The notes: generated by a model not told the origin, from the sequence alone. A stretch of DNA of 64,000 bases from Casuarius casuarius (GCA_003342895.1 PTFA01000031.1:3296603-3360602), one strand, 5' to 3'. Positions 11,261 to 26,700 are shown, counted from the stretch's first letter. Translations and numbers: made by a program.

Positions 11261-13964
11261 CGCAACAGGAAGCAGTCTGGAAGCTAGATTACCATCTTGG
11301 AGATCATCAGCAAAATTCATAAATAAATTCTAAGTCCATGTCGCATAGATATCTGAGCAAGGAGTCTTTATCAAAACTTGCCTGAACTTTGGAAGCTTTC
11401 AGATGAGACCTCAAACATGGCAGCTAAGGTACATCCAATCCTTTGTACTCATTTGCAGCTCATCAAGTCCTGCATCAACCTTCTATACCATATAAATATA
11501 TTACATTATATGTGTAAATGTAGTAAGACTTTCCAACACAGTGTGGGAATGAGCTGGAGAGACAGGATTCATTCATTAAGCAAGACACGGAATGTGATCT
11601 CTGCTGGGATAGTGTAACCTAGTTAGCAACAGTCCTACATAATTATATTTTTTAATTACATTAACAGTTACCTTTATTCTTGGCACTGCTCTACTGAACG
11701 CAATTTGTCTGGGTTTGTCTTCCTCTACTGTAACACCACAACCTCTTGTTTTCATATTGTGTTTTTGTTTTACAGAGAAGCCATTCACTCCAAGGACCTC
11801 TGAAGGCCAGATTTGCAACAAATGTAACTTCTTCTAACTCTAATGTCCTCTATGTAAGAATCACAAGAACTGTTTGAAATTCATGAATGCCACATTAGAT
11901 TATTTTATTCTTCCCTTTTAAACGAAAATGCACTTTTTTCTAAGGTTCATTTTCTAGAGAGAATATAGTCTCTGACCATGTAGCATAAAGAAAAAGAAAA
12001 GCCACAATAAGTAGAATTAACAGGCTAGATTTATGAATGAGTCAGAACTGCACTGTTGAGTCTGGGTGGACAGAGATAGGAAATTTGTAATACTTCAGTA
12101 TTTTCCTCTCCCACTGATTAAACTAGAGTGTAACCTCAGATTGTGTGGTTTTCTTCTGTAAAGAATTCATTCACCTTTATTGACTGTACTCTGTAGGAAA
12201 CATTTTGTAGAAGGAATTCTCAATTTTACAAGAAGGGTGGCAAAATTAAGCAATTTCTGAAATTATGAATTATGAAGCATGGTGTCTTTTATTTGTTCTA
12301 GAGATATTTCAAAAATAAGTGAGAGGCCAAGAACACAATTCTTATGTTTCTAATACTTGTTTAGGGTGGCTTTTTGTTTGTTGGTTTTTTGAGTACTTGA
12401 AATTTGGCAAAATGGTTCTCATTTTACTTATATTAGGTTGCTAGGGAAGCAGAACAGCTGGAGAAAACACCACTCCTAACAGTATCCCATGTCACTAGTG
12501 TTTCTCAGCAGGAGAGATCATAAGGACTTTTCTCTCCTTTATAGACAGTGAGAGAAATTTTCATATTTTGTGTTAACTTTCACATTTATTTTCTCATAAC
12601 TGACTGACAATTTGCACAGGGGAAGAGTAAAGACAAGCAGTTAGACCCAATAAATGATTTCACTCAGAGGTTCAGCACTTCACTCAGTCTTCCATGCAAT
12701 TAGTCATTCAGCCTTTCGAGTAGAATCTAAAATCCAGTGTTCAGTGACAAACATTCTCCAACAGTGTATAAAAAAACACTTTAGGTGTCCCAGGGCTGGG
12801 TCTAAAATATCCTATGCCTGAGGAAGAAGCCACTAGACTGCTAATCTAGTTGCTAGAGCCAGCCGGGGAGATCCTGCCCTTATCTGGAGCCTGCACAGCC
12901 CCAAGTCAGAAGGGCAAAAGACCTTTTATACACTGTAAGGTAAAGGTAATTAAATTCATTTCTTTAAAAGCATCTGAACCTGGCTCAGTTTTAATTTAAA
13001 ACCACGATGAAAGTAAAAGTAGAAGATCTGAATCACTTGTCCGAAAAGCTGGCTAAACACTAAGAAAATCATTTAGCCACGGGGCTATGAGATTTTCTGA
13101 ATGAACAGGATTCGTAACCCCTTCTTTTGAACACATACACTGTACAAAAATTGAAACATTCACCAAATAGCAGGAGAGGACATGAAAAGGAGTATCACTT
13201 AAGGCAGCTAAGTCATGCTTCCAGGAAGAAAAAAATCCTGTGTTGCAATCTCTTTTTAGACTATTTCTACATTTTACCTTAAATACCGATGGAAATAACT
13301 ACATGAGGAGTCTAGGAAGTTCTCCCCCAAATAATGCCCATAACAATTAGGTTAGGTACCATTCCTCCATCTGAATCATCTCAGCAGCCCAGGGAACCTT
13401 GCTTCTCTGGATGAACAGCTTCAACAGGACGAGAAGAAAGCATTCTTTCCTTACAATACCTGGGTGATTACCATTCTCTTTCAGTAGATGGATTTAAGTT
13501 TCCTCCTGTTAAGGGCAACTAGAGGGGCAACCAGATCCACTAGCTGCTGAGCAGAAATAGTTCAAAGGCTTACAGGAAATTTTTGAGAAATAGGGAACTT
13601 AGAGTGTTTTGGCACATCTAGATTCAGGCAGCTCTAAAACAAAGGTGTTCTGGATCATAGTTTTTATTTTCGGTATCTTACTCTGCTAATGTCATATTTT
13701 AACCATCTAGTTTAACTGGATCAAGCTGTGGATCTAAGCACTTTTTCCTCCCAAAGATCAGTTTGCAACTGCGAAAGAAATATTTGTTCAAATTCTATAG
13801 TTGTTTCCCTTAAGTTTTCTTTAGGGCAAAGCTGTCAGATAGGGATGACCAAAATTCATATTATATCTTTCAAAAAGAAAATGTGAAACTTTATATTTAA
13901 ATGGCATTTTTAAACTTGATTTTAAAAGAATAAAAGGTCTTAAAAGGGTTAAATAACTTGAAAA
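11261..13964. other. Noncoding AT-rich stretch
   Basis: No open frame above 81 codons and no repeat family recognised. Stop codons are frequent in all frames. Confidence 0.55.
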
Positions 13965-13991
13965 TTAAACTGAAGTTTCATTTCAGTTTAA
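13965..13991. repeat. Inverted repeat, 10-bp arms, 7-nt loop
   Basis: Arms TTAAACTGAA (13965-13974) and TTCAGTTTAA (13982-13991) are perfect reverse complements. AT-rich and of a size that occurs by chance in this composition. Confidence 0.85.
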
Positions 13992-16900
13992 ATAAAACAC
14001 TTTGAATTGACCCAAATAAATGTGTTCATTTTATTAACAAATTCTGATTTGGCTTGACCTGAACTGATTTTTCCAATTTTTTGGTTCACTGATCAAACGG
14101 AAAAACCCACATTATTCTCCTAGCTCTAGTGAAGCTTTTCTACAGTTTTTGTTCTAAGATTTAGTAGGAGATAATACTTATTAGATCTCAGACTCTGAGC
14201 TCACCATTAGTGGGTTTTTTTTGACACACAACCCCCCAAGCCCCCCAATCTCTCCAAGCACAATCCTGAGAAAATTGAATCCCTCAGTGGTTAGTGGAAA
14301 CAACACAACCGAAGTCTGGCAGCACTTTTTAAGACTCAGACTTTTATCTAGAAGATTAGTAACATTTAACAGAATATTGTGATATTAATATATATTTATG
14401 TATAGCACTGTTTCAAGATGAAAATGGGAATACTGCTATTGTCTCAGGCACCATAAATCCTCATTCTTATAAGGAAAAGCTCCAGTATTCCAATAAACCC
14501 ACCTTTAATTTTAAGCAGAACAAATAGCGCTTTTTTTTCCTCATTTGGTAGAACAGTTCTCACAAAACAGATACTGAATCTCACCAGTTTTCAAGTGTGT
14601 AGTTATCACCTTAATGTGATTATACACGTAGAGTGTGAAATCATCATAGTTCCTTGCTTCTAATGATATGCTACTTTGTAAAGAAAAGATAAGTATTTCT
14701 AGTATTCTGATATTTGCTCATTATTTGTTTCCCAGTCATAACTGATTAACATTAAAAACTCATTTTACTGACCACAAAGTACACAACTCTAGGACTATTA
14801 TTCTTTTCACTTTTTGTATAATTATCCTTTTACTTCCAATTTCTTCTGGTCATTGCCACTCTTTAAAACCACCCACACACTGCTGTGGCATTCAGCAGCT
14901 CCACATGTCCCTCCCATGAAATGAACTTTCAGCGTAATCTCTTTTAGCATAAATAATCCTAAATCTCCTAGTGGCAATTTGTTTTGTTTAGAGTTTTTCA
15001 TGAGGGTCTAATTTATTCTTGTTTCACCAGAGAGGACATCTGCTTCTGAGCATAGGAAGTAGAGACTCAAAATGTATGAGCGCGCCACTTTGTTAGTTTT
15101 TCCTTTGGGGCATGGCACAATTCCAAGGATAGTTATGTTCTCTGGTCTTTAATTGGCTAACTCCCACAGAGAACACAGCAAGCAGTGATTTCTCAGCAAT
15201 TCCTTGAGATTTCTCCTCTCTTCCCAGATGATCCCAAGAAGCATTTCCTCTTTACACTTACAGGCATTCTTTTATTATACCAAAATATTCACAAGCTAAC
15301 TTGAATAGTATTTCTCTGTTAGACCACATTTCTGATGTTACCGTTATACCATTGCTACCATCAGAAGTGATATTAATCTAATCCACAGAGTAGCAAACTC
15401 AGCAGACACTATGCAGACTCATAAATCTGATGATCAATTTGGCTTCCATCTGGAGCTGGCATCTTATATCACACCACCCTTCATCTCTGTACATCTGTGG
15501 TGAGTAATGGCTCTAACACATGGGAACAGAACGTTACCTTCTGTCAACTAGCAGAAGGCAAAATGATGATGACACTACATAAGGTTAACCTCAGCTTTGC
15601 TTGATAGAGAATTTTTACTTTGCGTGTCCAGGATCATGCAGTTTGGACTATGTATATGAACATGCAGGCACCCACCCACACTCATTTTTCACTACCTGTG
15701 GACCTTAATTTAAAGCTGCTACAGAGACATGCTGAGGACAAAGACCATTCCCTTCTGTCTGGAAATCAGTCCTGGATTTAACTAAAACGGGATGATCACA
15801 TGAACTGTATGTCTCAATGCACATCCCACAGGAGACAAATGAAATATTTCCACTGGACAGTCTTTGGTTCCAAACCCTAATCCAAACTCAACTGCTGTTT
15901 CTAGGAGCCATCAGTTTCACTATTTAAGATTTCAAGTTTTCCTAATGTTTCAGTTCTTGTTATTACAAGTTGAAAATAATTCAAAAGTAAATGAACAAAG
16001 TGCAGCAATGATGTTTTGAAGTGGTGCCAAATACGAGGTAGCATAAATGTAACAGTTTTTATTAGCACAAGAATATTCACTGAACTACATTCTTCAATAC
16101 TAGAAGAAATATTTTCTGCAGTAGAATTAAATCCATCCTGACAGTGACCCACAAATAACCTGTTTCTATAGTTCCTTTGTTATTCAGCTAGGCCTCTTGG
16201 TGGTGCAGAGCTGTCATTCATTAATTTTACTGATTGCATAATGAGAAAAAGTCATGCAGCTCTGAATATTAAAAGCAGTAGGTCAATTAATCACCATTTT
16301 GAAAATAAAGAGATAAAAATACAAAGCAACATAAGAATCAACAAGAAATTTGTACCTAGTGGGGAAGAGAAAGAATATCACTTACAGATTCACAGAGTAT
16401 GATGTACTTGGTTCAGTAAGTAGAAAGGATACAGAATAATTTTCCACTATCTTTCAAAGAAAACATTTCCAAATGAAAATTTGTATTAATTTTGGAGCCA
16501 GTGCTGAGGAGTAACAGTGACCCATACATAACTAGTTGTAGACAGACTGAAACCTGGACATTTAATGTCCTGTATTCATGAAAATTTCACTGTCTATATC
16601 AGCACGTAATCTTCGCCCAACTTTAAAGTCCCGTCCTCCCCCGATATTAGTACATTCATACTAAATGGTATTTGAGCTGGGAAATTCTATATAATGTTGA
16701 TTATCAACTTTGAATTCTCTAGATTGTTCTATTTTTACAACCCATGTGACTCACTGCACAAAACACAATATGAGTAAAAGTCTAACAAAGGAGGAGTCCC
16801 ACTAACAATCCTAATCCTGGTCCCTATTCACATACCTCACTATTTCTGACAGATCATTCTCTGGCACTGACACTTTGCGTCTACAGAATGCACCAAATGA

Positions 16901-19900
16901 CGGTTCAAGCCATGGACTGCCAGAGAAAGGTCTTAATGGATTATGTTTTTTGAGCAATTGCCTTTAGTTTGTGATTCTTCATTTGGTAGAAAATAAGAGT
17001 TTTAACTTCACTTCCCACACTAAACTTATAGAATTAGTGAGAAGGTACTGTTCCATTATCACTACAGTTAAATGCACGAAAAATATTCCTCTGCTGCAGC
17101 CATTCAGGAGCGTACCACAGTATCGTTACAAAGACATTTGTACGTGCCTTTGGCACGAAGGCACAAAAATAATCGACTTCATCTGCTGCATTAGAGTTCA
17201 TGCAGCATAACTGTAGAGCCAACTCCACATAACGGAGAAGGCAATCACATACCACTGTAAGCACAGAGACTGAAGAGAAGCACTTTATTTGACATTTTTT
17301 CTGTTTACCAATTTCACTTGCTTCTTTCTCCCTGTTTACTCTTATGGGAAATTTTCTCTTAATCTAATTCAAATAGGATTTAAATAACATTGACTAAGTT
17401 TACAGCAACATATGTTTATATTTCTATCCAACTCATTTATTTTTCCTCTGCTAAACAACACTGCCGAAATTGTTTTTTTCAAAGAATACATTAATTCGGA
17501 GAATGATTGTTTACAGTGAGATCTTCTGTTAATTCTGACATTTTAAATCAATATGCCAAAAGGTCACACATTATGACTAAAAATGTATCAATAGCAAAGC
17601 TTTAATTAGGTCTGTACTACTACAGTATTACCAAACAGAAGCAGGACTAAAAATTAAATAGGAAAGCAGGTCAAACAGAAGTGGGTAAAGTGCAATGCTT
17701 TGCAATCCAAAGAGGGTCATGCCAACATTATTGGGTTTTGATATGTATATCCTCAGCTGCATCCTCAGCTGGTGTACAGGGAAGTGAATTGAGTCATTTC
17801 AATTTGTAGGGTTTTGAAAGGAACTGCAGCTCCAGAATCAGCCCAAGTTTATCTGAAACTGAGTCCAGGTTGCTAAGGAGATGGACAGACCTTCGTTAAA
17901 TCTGAACTAAGTTCTTCAGCTGTAGAAAACCAGACCAGCTTCATCATGGATAACCCTTCTGTTTAGATTAACTTCTACTCACACTGATTTCCTGAGCTGG
18001 GCCATATCAGTCCCTAGGAATATCTACAGCTTTCTGAAACTCAACTCTTGCTGTCAAGAGTTTATAACCAATAAGGTCAACCCTAAAATGGCCCGTCGAC
18101 ATTCTGAAGTGTGCTAAAGTAGCCAAATGCTTTCAAAGCAAATGTCAAAAGGGCCAAATCTAAAACAAAAGGGAAATAATTCACTATGTTTAGGGCCACT
18201 CCGTCTTGAACTTACCTTATCCTGCCTAAGTACTATTTCTTTTAAGGGGCAATTATCCACAGTCACCTTTAATTTTAGAAAAATATTTTTACTCTGACTG
18301 GGGGGAGGGAAGAAAGACAGAGACAGAAATGTCTTTATAAACATTTAAAATCACATTTAAAATCCGGAATAAAATGAACAGATATTACCTTATTCCAATT
18401 GATTCAATTAATGTGTTAAGATTAGAATTTCCATGATTAAAAAGGTGCTTTGGGTTGGTCCACAGAAGCAAAATGCACTGTTTTTAACCAAGTTAGTTTA
18501 GTTAAACTATTTGGGTCAGCTCAGTGTAAAGTGCCCAAGTCAATTCCTTACAATTTGTTCCTATGGAGTCAGAAAGTCAGGACCACTATGACCCAGTCCA
18601 AGCCTCTGCTTAACACAAGCTCTTTAGTGAACTCACATTTGATTTAGAAGGTTTCTTTTAGGAAAAGAAAAGACAATTTTTTATGAGTAGGAAAATTATT
18701 ATTAGTGCCTTGAAATTCAAACAGTGATTCTGAAGCACAGTTGTTATGTATGCTACCAGTTAAAAATATTCAGAAGTTTTGCTAATTGCTAAATCCAAGC
18801 AATATACTATATTGCATGGCTATTGACCCTAGAAAGTCTTAACTGAATTTACTAGTCACTGGCTGCTGACAGTAACATTACAACAACACACCCACACCTA
18901 TGATGATTCATACAAAGACACTGAAGATGCAGCTTACCTTCTGAAAACTAGTTTGGGTTCTTTTTTCTTCTCCTTGCAACAAGAATATTTATTCTTTCAA
19001 TGAAGGTTTAAAGGAAGGTATTTATCTACCCTGCTATAGCTGAATAAATCTCACATGGGAACACTGAGCCTTTAGGATTGTTATACCATGTATTCCCGCT
19101 TGGTTTAAAATGACAGTATTTGAAGATCCCAGGTACCTAAGAGAGACTCACTTGGTTGCCACAGTACTGGGCTAATCTCTTTTTCTGCTGTTGCAACCTT
19201 CTATTGAATAACTGATTTGAGTAAATGTATAGATGCATATGTTAATCTGATTGTCCACATAATTTTTTAGCAGAAAGCACCTTATTTTGGTAATAATTAC
19301 AATAGTGGTAGAAGTAGGAATAACACCCTCAAGGGACTAAGTACTTTCCTCCTCTGTCTAATAAAGATGTTAAATGCTACCTGTTTAGATGTAATGCTTG
19401 AAAATGTAATTCCTCCTCTCTCAAACAACTGTCAATCTTAAATGAGCAAAAGGAATGCTGAACCCACTTCCAACAGGAACTGAGGTGATTGTATTAAGCT
19501 TTGAACAACTAAAATACTTTCTTGAAAAATAAGAATAATATAGTGAAGTTGGTCAACTATGTTTACATTCAAAGTATGAACTGGAGCGCTGGCAGACAGC
19601 AATACTTACTTAAAAAGCAGAATAAAACAATCAGTTTTCAAAGTAATTACTTGTCCTGCAGCGATTGCTTCCTGTTTAACTTCTTCAGGCAGATTAACAG
19701 AAATGTGTGAAGCAATACATGCATTTGTTTCTCTGTATCACGTCCCCACTATGCTTCCTGAGAGAGAACTCTTTCCATTGCTTGGAGGAGCCTACAGACA
19801 TCTCTGCAGCCAGGGTTGCTAGTGTTTCTATGCTTTTCAGTGGCCTTTCTTCAGCTGATGGCAATGTTGCCACACTGCTCAGAAAGTCACTGTATCTTTT

Positions 19901-20012
19901 TGTGATCGTTCCACTTATTCATTTCACTTTCCATTTACGCATCATTCAAAGAAAAGTGTTCAGAAAAAAAATCCCTCAGACTATTTTAACTAAAGCCTTT
20001 TAACAACATGAG
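13992..20012. other. Noncoding AT-rich stretch
   Basis: Open frames of 60-98 codons (for example 19707-20003) match nothing recognised. A C-rich patch at about 14231-14247 follows a T8 run. No transposon signature or RNA gene is seen. Confidence 0.5.
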
Positions 20013-20043
20013 CTTATTCTTCATTACTTAAATGAAGAATAAG
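20013..20043. repeat. Perfect hairpin, 13-bp stem, 5-nt loop
   Basis: Arms CTTATTCTTCATT (20013-20025) and AATGAAGAATAAG (20031-20043) pair without mismatch around a 5-nt loop. AT-rich, with three G:C pairs. No flanking T-run terminator logic applies in a vertebrate nuclear genome. Too short for a typical microRNA precursor. Confidence 0.9.
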
Positions 20044-20559
20044 TGCAAAATGAAAAGTAGAAAGATCACAATGAGGTTAAATTACTGAGATTAAGATGTA
20101 GAATATAGTTCAAGTTCTAGCACGTTTCCTGAACTTCTGCTAACCAGTCAAGTCACCTGAATTCTCTGCATGTCAGCCTGCTTCACAATGAGAAATAATA
20201 TTCTTTTTCCTCATCACTGTTAGTCTAAGCTCTTCAAAGATGACTCTCTTCGCACTGTAAAACGCTTAGCACAGCAAACCCAGTTTTTTGCCTTCAGTAA
20301 TCGCTGCAAAACTCAAAAATTCATTCTTCTGAATTTAGATCTGACAGGTTTTTTTCTTTTCATCAATTTCTGAATTATAAATCAAATAATCAAATGACTG
20401 TTCATAGACTTCAGGACTCTAAAGCTTTTTCTCATCCTCTCTAGATTGCTCATAGGAAGATTTTATTGCCTGTCTGTCCAAAATTGAATATCCAAATAAA
20501 ATAATATTGTGCCTTATCCTGTAAAGTGAATTTCCAATTAAAATTCAACAGTGCAATCC

Positions 20560-20720
20560 CATTGAAAATGGTTCTAATATCATTTGAAGTACATTCATTT
20601 AACTTGGTTACCTGTTTTGTTAATTAAACTGATGAGGCAATTTATTTGCTCATTTCAGCCCTGACATTAAATGACATTTCATGTGACATCCGATATTTTT
20701 ATGTTAATTGAATAACTTTT
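20560..20720. promoter_or_regulatory. Candidate conserved noncoding element
   Basis: Dense TAAT/ATTA cores in non-repetitive sequence, including TTAATTAA at 20620-20627 and TTAATTG at 20704-20710, with ATTAAATGACATTT at 20666-20679. Enhancer-like by appearance only. Confidence 0.2.
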
Positions 20721-23700
20721 GATTTGTATATACCATGTTGATTTGTGTAGTACTTAAGTGCCAGAAAAAAAAATCTCATATCTGCAAATAATAAGTAATC
20801 TAAGTGATTTACAAGTAGAATTACTAACATTTTGAACACAGGTGCTGCTTATTTTTAGATTTACTAAAGGCTGTAGATGAACTGTCACTCTGAACTGCTA
20901 TTTTTAATAGCATTTTGGAAATTAGAAATGCGGAATGCAGAGCTGGGTGTTTCTATGCTAATGAATCACTTCTAAAAAAGAGTGGTTTTTTTCCATTATT
21001 TGTTCTTGCAGAACTAGGCCAGTAGAACCAGCCTCGAGATTAAGCGATAGATGTTAAAAAAATCAAATATTCAGGGACACAAAAACTTAAGTGAGAAAGA
21101 CAGACTTTAAGAGCTTACTTCTATGAAGCAAATATTTTAAACTTATTTTTAAAGCCAAGCCACACAGGAAAGGGGTAACTCCAGTAGTTTCTTGCCTTTT
21201 AAAGATGGCCTCTGGTTCAGGAAAAAAAAAACAAAAACAAAAAGCACATCAAAAAAACACCCACACACGATGACACGTAGCTGACATTTTCTTCAGTATA
21301 AATTTGGTATATCTACTATGCTTAGGTTTTGGGGATTTTTTTTATTTTCAAACAAGTCTAAAATAAGCATCATGAAGTAAGCCAACAAATACTATCTTTG
21401 AGTGACACTCTTAAGTTCCTCCTCAGGTGACTTCAAGTTTTACATTATTAAAAATGCTTCGTAAAGAAACTTTCTGGCACATCAACCAAAAGACTTAACT
21501 CCTATAGCACTTCTCAAACCACAGATTCCTGAAGCAATTTACAAAAACAAAAAATATCACTATTTTGTTTACAGACAACAAGGGAGACAAAATGATAGGA
21601 CTGTGGATAAAGTGGAAATAGCTTTGAAACCAAGATGGTGCAGTATCCACTAAAGCAAGCCAAAAGCTTTTCCATCAGCACAGTTTCTCCACAGAAGTCT
21701 TCAAATTTAATGTTATTCGTATTTAAGGGAATTTATTACTGCACACCTCATCCTCCGTTATAACACAAAGACCAAGGTTAACAGAGAAAGAATGCCTGTT
21801 TAGGCACCTGAAGGGGTCTGGTTCTTATAAATATCAAATTATTAAGAATTTTCATGTGACTAGCAAAGCAAATTGATAATGAGACTAATGACAGTGAAAT
21901 AATCATTTTAGCATCTTAGATCATATGCATTTACCAAAGCTGTTTGGCCATCTGTTGTATTAGAGTCTACATTAATTTAAAAAAAAAAAAAAAAAGTTTT
22001 TTCAGTGTGTTTGGTCCAGTTTATGCAAGTTGTCCTATTAAATATGTCAGTATAGACCTTTTTAGATTGGTACTTGTGGGACAGCTAACTATGTATACAT
22101 ACATTTTAGAAGAGCGTTATTCTTCATATAATATACGAAAGAGAACAGTTTTCCTGAAAGATAGACTATCCCATAGCTCTGTTTGTTTTTAACCTTCAAA
22201 GTCTTTATCTTGGTGCTTGCCAGCATTATCAGGACAACCCAAAATTAAGATCCTACACGTAAACAACTACTATTGCTAAGATTTCTCACCACTTACTAAT
22301 TTCAAGAGGCCAGGAGATATTCATAAAGCTCTTTTTTCTCTCTGACACAGTGGATGCAACTTCAAGTCTCTCAAGAAAACTGAAACAAAGTAACCAGAAC
22401 AGAAAATGCTCCTTCCTTAAAGGCTGAAGATAAAAACAAACGAACCACCACCACCACCAAAAAACCCCCCGAAACCAGAACAACTAGTTTGGAGGGAAGG
22501 GGGGGGAAACCAGCCATGTTCAGCTTTCTAGAATCTTTATTCTATAAGGTGAACAAAGCAGAAATTCCTTGTTCCTGTTGAATGGTCTGTGTGAAGTTTA
22601 AAAAAAACAAAACAAAAAAACCCACCTCAAACTTTCAAGAATGTGCTTTTCAGCAGGAAAACTCTGATATGGTCTGTATTGCAACACTAAACAAATACGC
22701 TTTTATTTGGGGCACCCTGGGAATTGCCTTGTTAACTTGTTTCAGGATTTCTGGTGTTGGGCAAAGGCTTCCCGTACCCAGATTTTCTTCCATATGAAAT
22801 CAGGTGCAACTGTGTAGTCATGAATAGGAACATACTGGAATCTCTGTCCCACTCTCCATAAAGGGTGCCACATAAAACTTAGACAAAAACAAAAAACCAA
22901 AAACCCCTGACTTCCCTGTCTTTACCATAGCAATTATTAAGACAGAAAACAAACAACTAAAAAAGACTTGCAGATATATGCGTATATATATTTCAACTCA
23001 TAATACAGCTTTGATACCCATTGGGAAGCTAAAGTAGGTAAATTAGTACTTATTTAGTATATCCTTTAGTGTATATTAATCACATGCTATAGTCCACTGG
23101 AGCTTGAAATTTCAGTTTGGAGATATACACAGGTTTTGGAGTGCCTTGACGTGACTCAAGTATATTATCTTTTTATTTTAATCTTTAAAGGGATGCACCG
23201 AGGAAAGTCATGAGAGGTGGCCTATTCAAATTAAGAGTGGTAAAAAAGTGATAGACTTCTCTCCAAAGTATTTAACCTGTCAGAACCCAGGCCTATCTTT
23301 CAACCACACACTCGCTAAACCTTATTTAGGGTGAAGAACAGACAGTGGCTGCAGTAATATCTGGAATTCAAAGCAAGAGAAGCTGTATGGGACTTAAGGA
23401 AAAACAGACAAACAAAATCACAGGACAATGCTTCTAGGGAATCTAGCTCATTGATTTCAGGCTGTTGAGTAAGGAAATAGCCTGCTAAGGACTAACTACA
23501 CACACAGCAGAAAGAGATTACCGTAATATAATACTTGATATATCAGATTTCTGAACCTACCAACCAATCACTTGGTGTTTCAAATTTTAACAAGTGTTTA
23601 GGGCTAAAGTTGCAGCACTATATAAGCACCTAGTGTAAAGAGATACTTACACAAGCAATTTCTGGATTTTCTTATTTTTGGAAATGTTCAAATGTGGCCC

Positions 23701-26700
23701 ATATTTGCGCAAAGGCACGCTGGGAATTCTGATAAAGTGTCAGATTGGAGCTATCTTGGATTTCAGGTATGATGCTGCAAGGGTTGCAAACAGAACAAGG
23801 AGTAAAGATGCCATGGGATAGAAACAGCTGACCAAATTTTTCCTTTTTTCTGTCAGAGTATGCTGTATCACTAGTCACTTAAGAACCTATTCACACTGCA
23901 CCCTCTCAAAAAAATTCTGCCTGTACTTCTTTTATTTATCAATACAGCAGCTTTCAAGCCTGTCCAGTTAACAATTTTCCTTCTCATGAAAAATATATTA
24001 GACAAGGCTGACATAAATCTCAGTACAACATAGACCAAATGTTGCAAGACTTAAGAGTACTTTTTTCTTCTCCAGAAAAAAAAAAAAAAAAAGTGTTAAG
24101 GTCATGCAATTACAGCACATGCCTTTTGCTCTGGTGAAGTTGTTTGAGGCGTCTTCAAACACATTTTTATTTTGAGTTTGGAAGTTAAGTTAAAAAAAAT
24201 ATTAAGTGACATGCAGGAGCTGTTTTTGACAAATGGAGGAGGAAAAAAATAAAAGAAGTAACAGAAGCTAAGGCATGAGGAGGAAGCTTGCAACTGTGGT
24301 TTGTCCTTCCACTCACTGAAAGGTTATATGATCTGGTCTTTAACAGGTGCCACTTCCTTTATCCCTGTTTATCCAGTGCTCTCTCTCTCCAGCTATTATG
24401 CCAGACCAGGAGTCCAACAAATCTGCGGCTCACTGCCACTAACTCCACTTTTTTAATGACTTTCATTCTCAGCCTTGAGCAGAGAGGACTTTGTTTTCAG
24501 GCCTTTCTTCCATGTTGCATTTCTGGAGCGAAACACAAAAACTGAAGCAATCAGAAATCAGGAAACGTGGTCGTTTTTTTGTTTTTACTGTTGGTAGCAC
24601 CCAACTACAGCACATGAATGGGATCCTTTTGCATTTCCTGGGCAGCTGCTGCTACTCAGAGATGACACGACTTCTTTCCACACCAGCAGCATGTTCAGCA
24701 TGTGGTCAGTAACCATATGCAGAATATGCATATTAAAGAAGAATTAGTCTCCCCAGTATATCAAAACCCTTCCTTGGAACTTTTGCCTTAACTTGCATAG
24801 AGTACTTTGGCTATGGATGGTATCCTCACAGACCAGTATATCAGTCAAAAGTCTTCTTAAGTGTTCTCTGTTTCGTTTTAACTTCACAAATTTACATCCA
24901 ACTCAGGAGAATCTCAAACTATGACTATTTCTTTGAAGTACTACATTACTACTAATAAATACTATAATTTTTAAATCCCCAGACAGGTCACACTGCATAA
25001 TCCTCCACCACCCAAACACACACAAAAGTCACAAAAGTCTTTTATCCTGTGTTTAGTTGTCACAAAAGTTATTCAACTAAATTTAAAAAAGTCTGAGTTA
25101 GTTTTGCAAGCCATTACTGATTTCTGAGATTCAAAGAGAACAGGAAAGAAGGTTTTCCAGAAAAAAAGGCAAGAAGCTACCTAACCCTAACATACAAATC
25201 TGATGTTTTCAGATTTTGCCTCTGCATAGGCAATACGAGCTGACATTTTTCACAGTCCAAACTTATTATCAACTGTTTCTTTTCCTTCCTTATTTGCAGA
25301 TTTTTACTATTTTAAAAATCTTGTCTAGAAGCAACAAGAACCAGCCAGCAAGATGCAAATATTGAGAGTTTTAGGCTATGTTTCCATCCTTAGTAAATTT
25401 AAGCATTCAGTTGTGCCTACTCATCTTGACAAGTTTTTCTGCATACATGACAGAGATCAATTCCAGCATAGCGTCCCATTTACAAACACTAACTCTAGGT
25501 CCAATATCATTTTTAACTAGCATTTTCATAAGCAACTACATGATTTAAGCGCACAAGGCTCACTGAAAAACAACAGGATGCATTGTGCTTAAATTACAAA
25601 GTATTATGGAAAAATATTATCCATTATATGTAGAAAAACGAACAGCTGCAATTGCAGTGACTAAAGTCTCACTTAGCATGTTCTGTGAACAGCCAGCAGA
25701 TGCAATACTCTGCTTCTTAAAAGAAAATAAGAGGATGTCTCTATCAATAACATCAACCAAGACCAATCACACAGCGATCAGGGATTTCCTCCACATGCAC
25801 ATACAGCTTTGCCAGCATAGTCTTGATTTGTCATACTCCTTTGTTACTGAACCTCTCATCTTCTTGTAAATAGACTGCCATACGCAATTTATAATATCAC
25901 TGTTCGGTAACAGAGACAAGAGCCCACTCGAGACTGGACTGAGGAAACTCAACACATCGCTTTCATTCATCAGTGTAAAGTGGAAGGCTAACAAAACTGT
26001 TTTAGTTGAATGTGAACTGAATTTTTCAAAAATTATTGAAAGACCTACAGTTCCCTTCAATTTTCGAATGAGAATGGTCTTTTCTATTGCTATGGTCTTC
26101 TTTTACCCCACTTTCACTAGTCACAATCACAAGCTTGTCTTGCTTCTCTTGTAGCTTCCTACAGCTAGGGGAAGAAGAAACATTTCCACCATGCGTGAAA
26201 AGATTGAACTAGGTAGCAAACATGCAACTGCTTTGTGGACTGTTACGAGGTGCATTTATAAAGACCATCATCTACTTGAAAGCCAGAGCACTGTGCCAAA
26301 CCATTATACACAACACTCCCCCTGTAAATTTGAAATTATTCTCCTTACTACTCAATCTTAAGACGAGATTTCTGAACAGCAGGGAACAAAAATGACTCAA
26401 ATCTATGAGAAGCAAAAGATTATCTTTTATTGACATATGCATACAGTAACACTCTTCCCTGATTCACTTTATTTATATGTGTACAGAGCAGGCAAAACTA
26501 TTACAGTTCTTGGAGATGTTCAAAGATGTCTTTAGCAGAGAAGTTTGAAGATACTCAATACTCAGACAAGGCCCTTAGCAAACTAATGTAACTTTGAAGC
26601 TAGCCCTGCTTTAGCCATGGAGCTGAACCAGATGACCACTAAAGACACCTCACAAGGCAATTTTTTAAAAATAATTCTTATTTTATAGCACATTACATGC

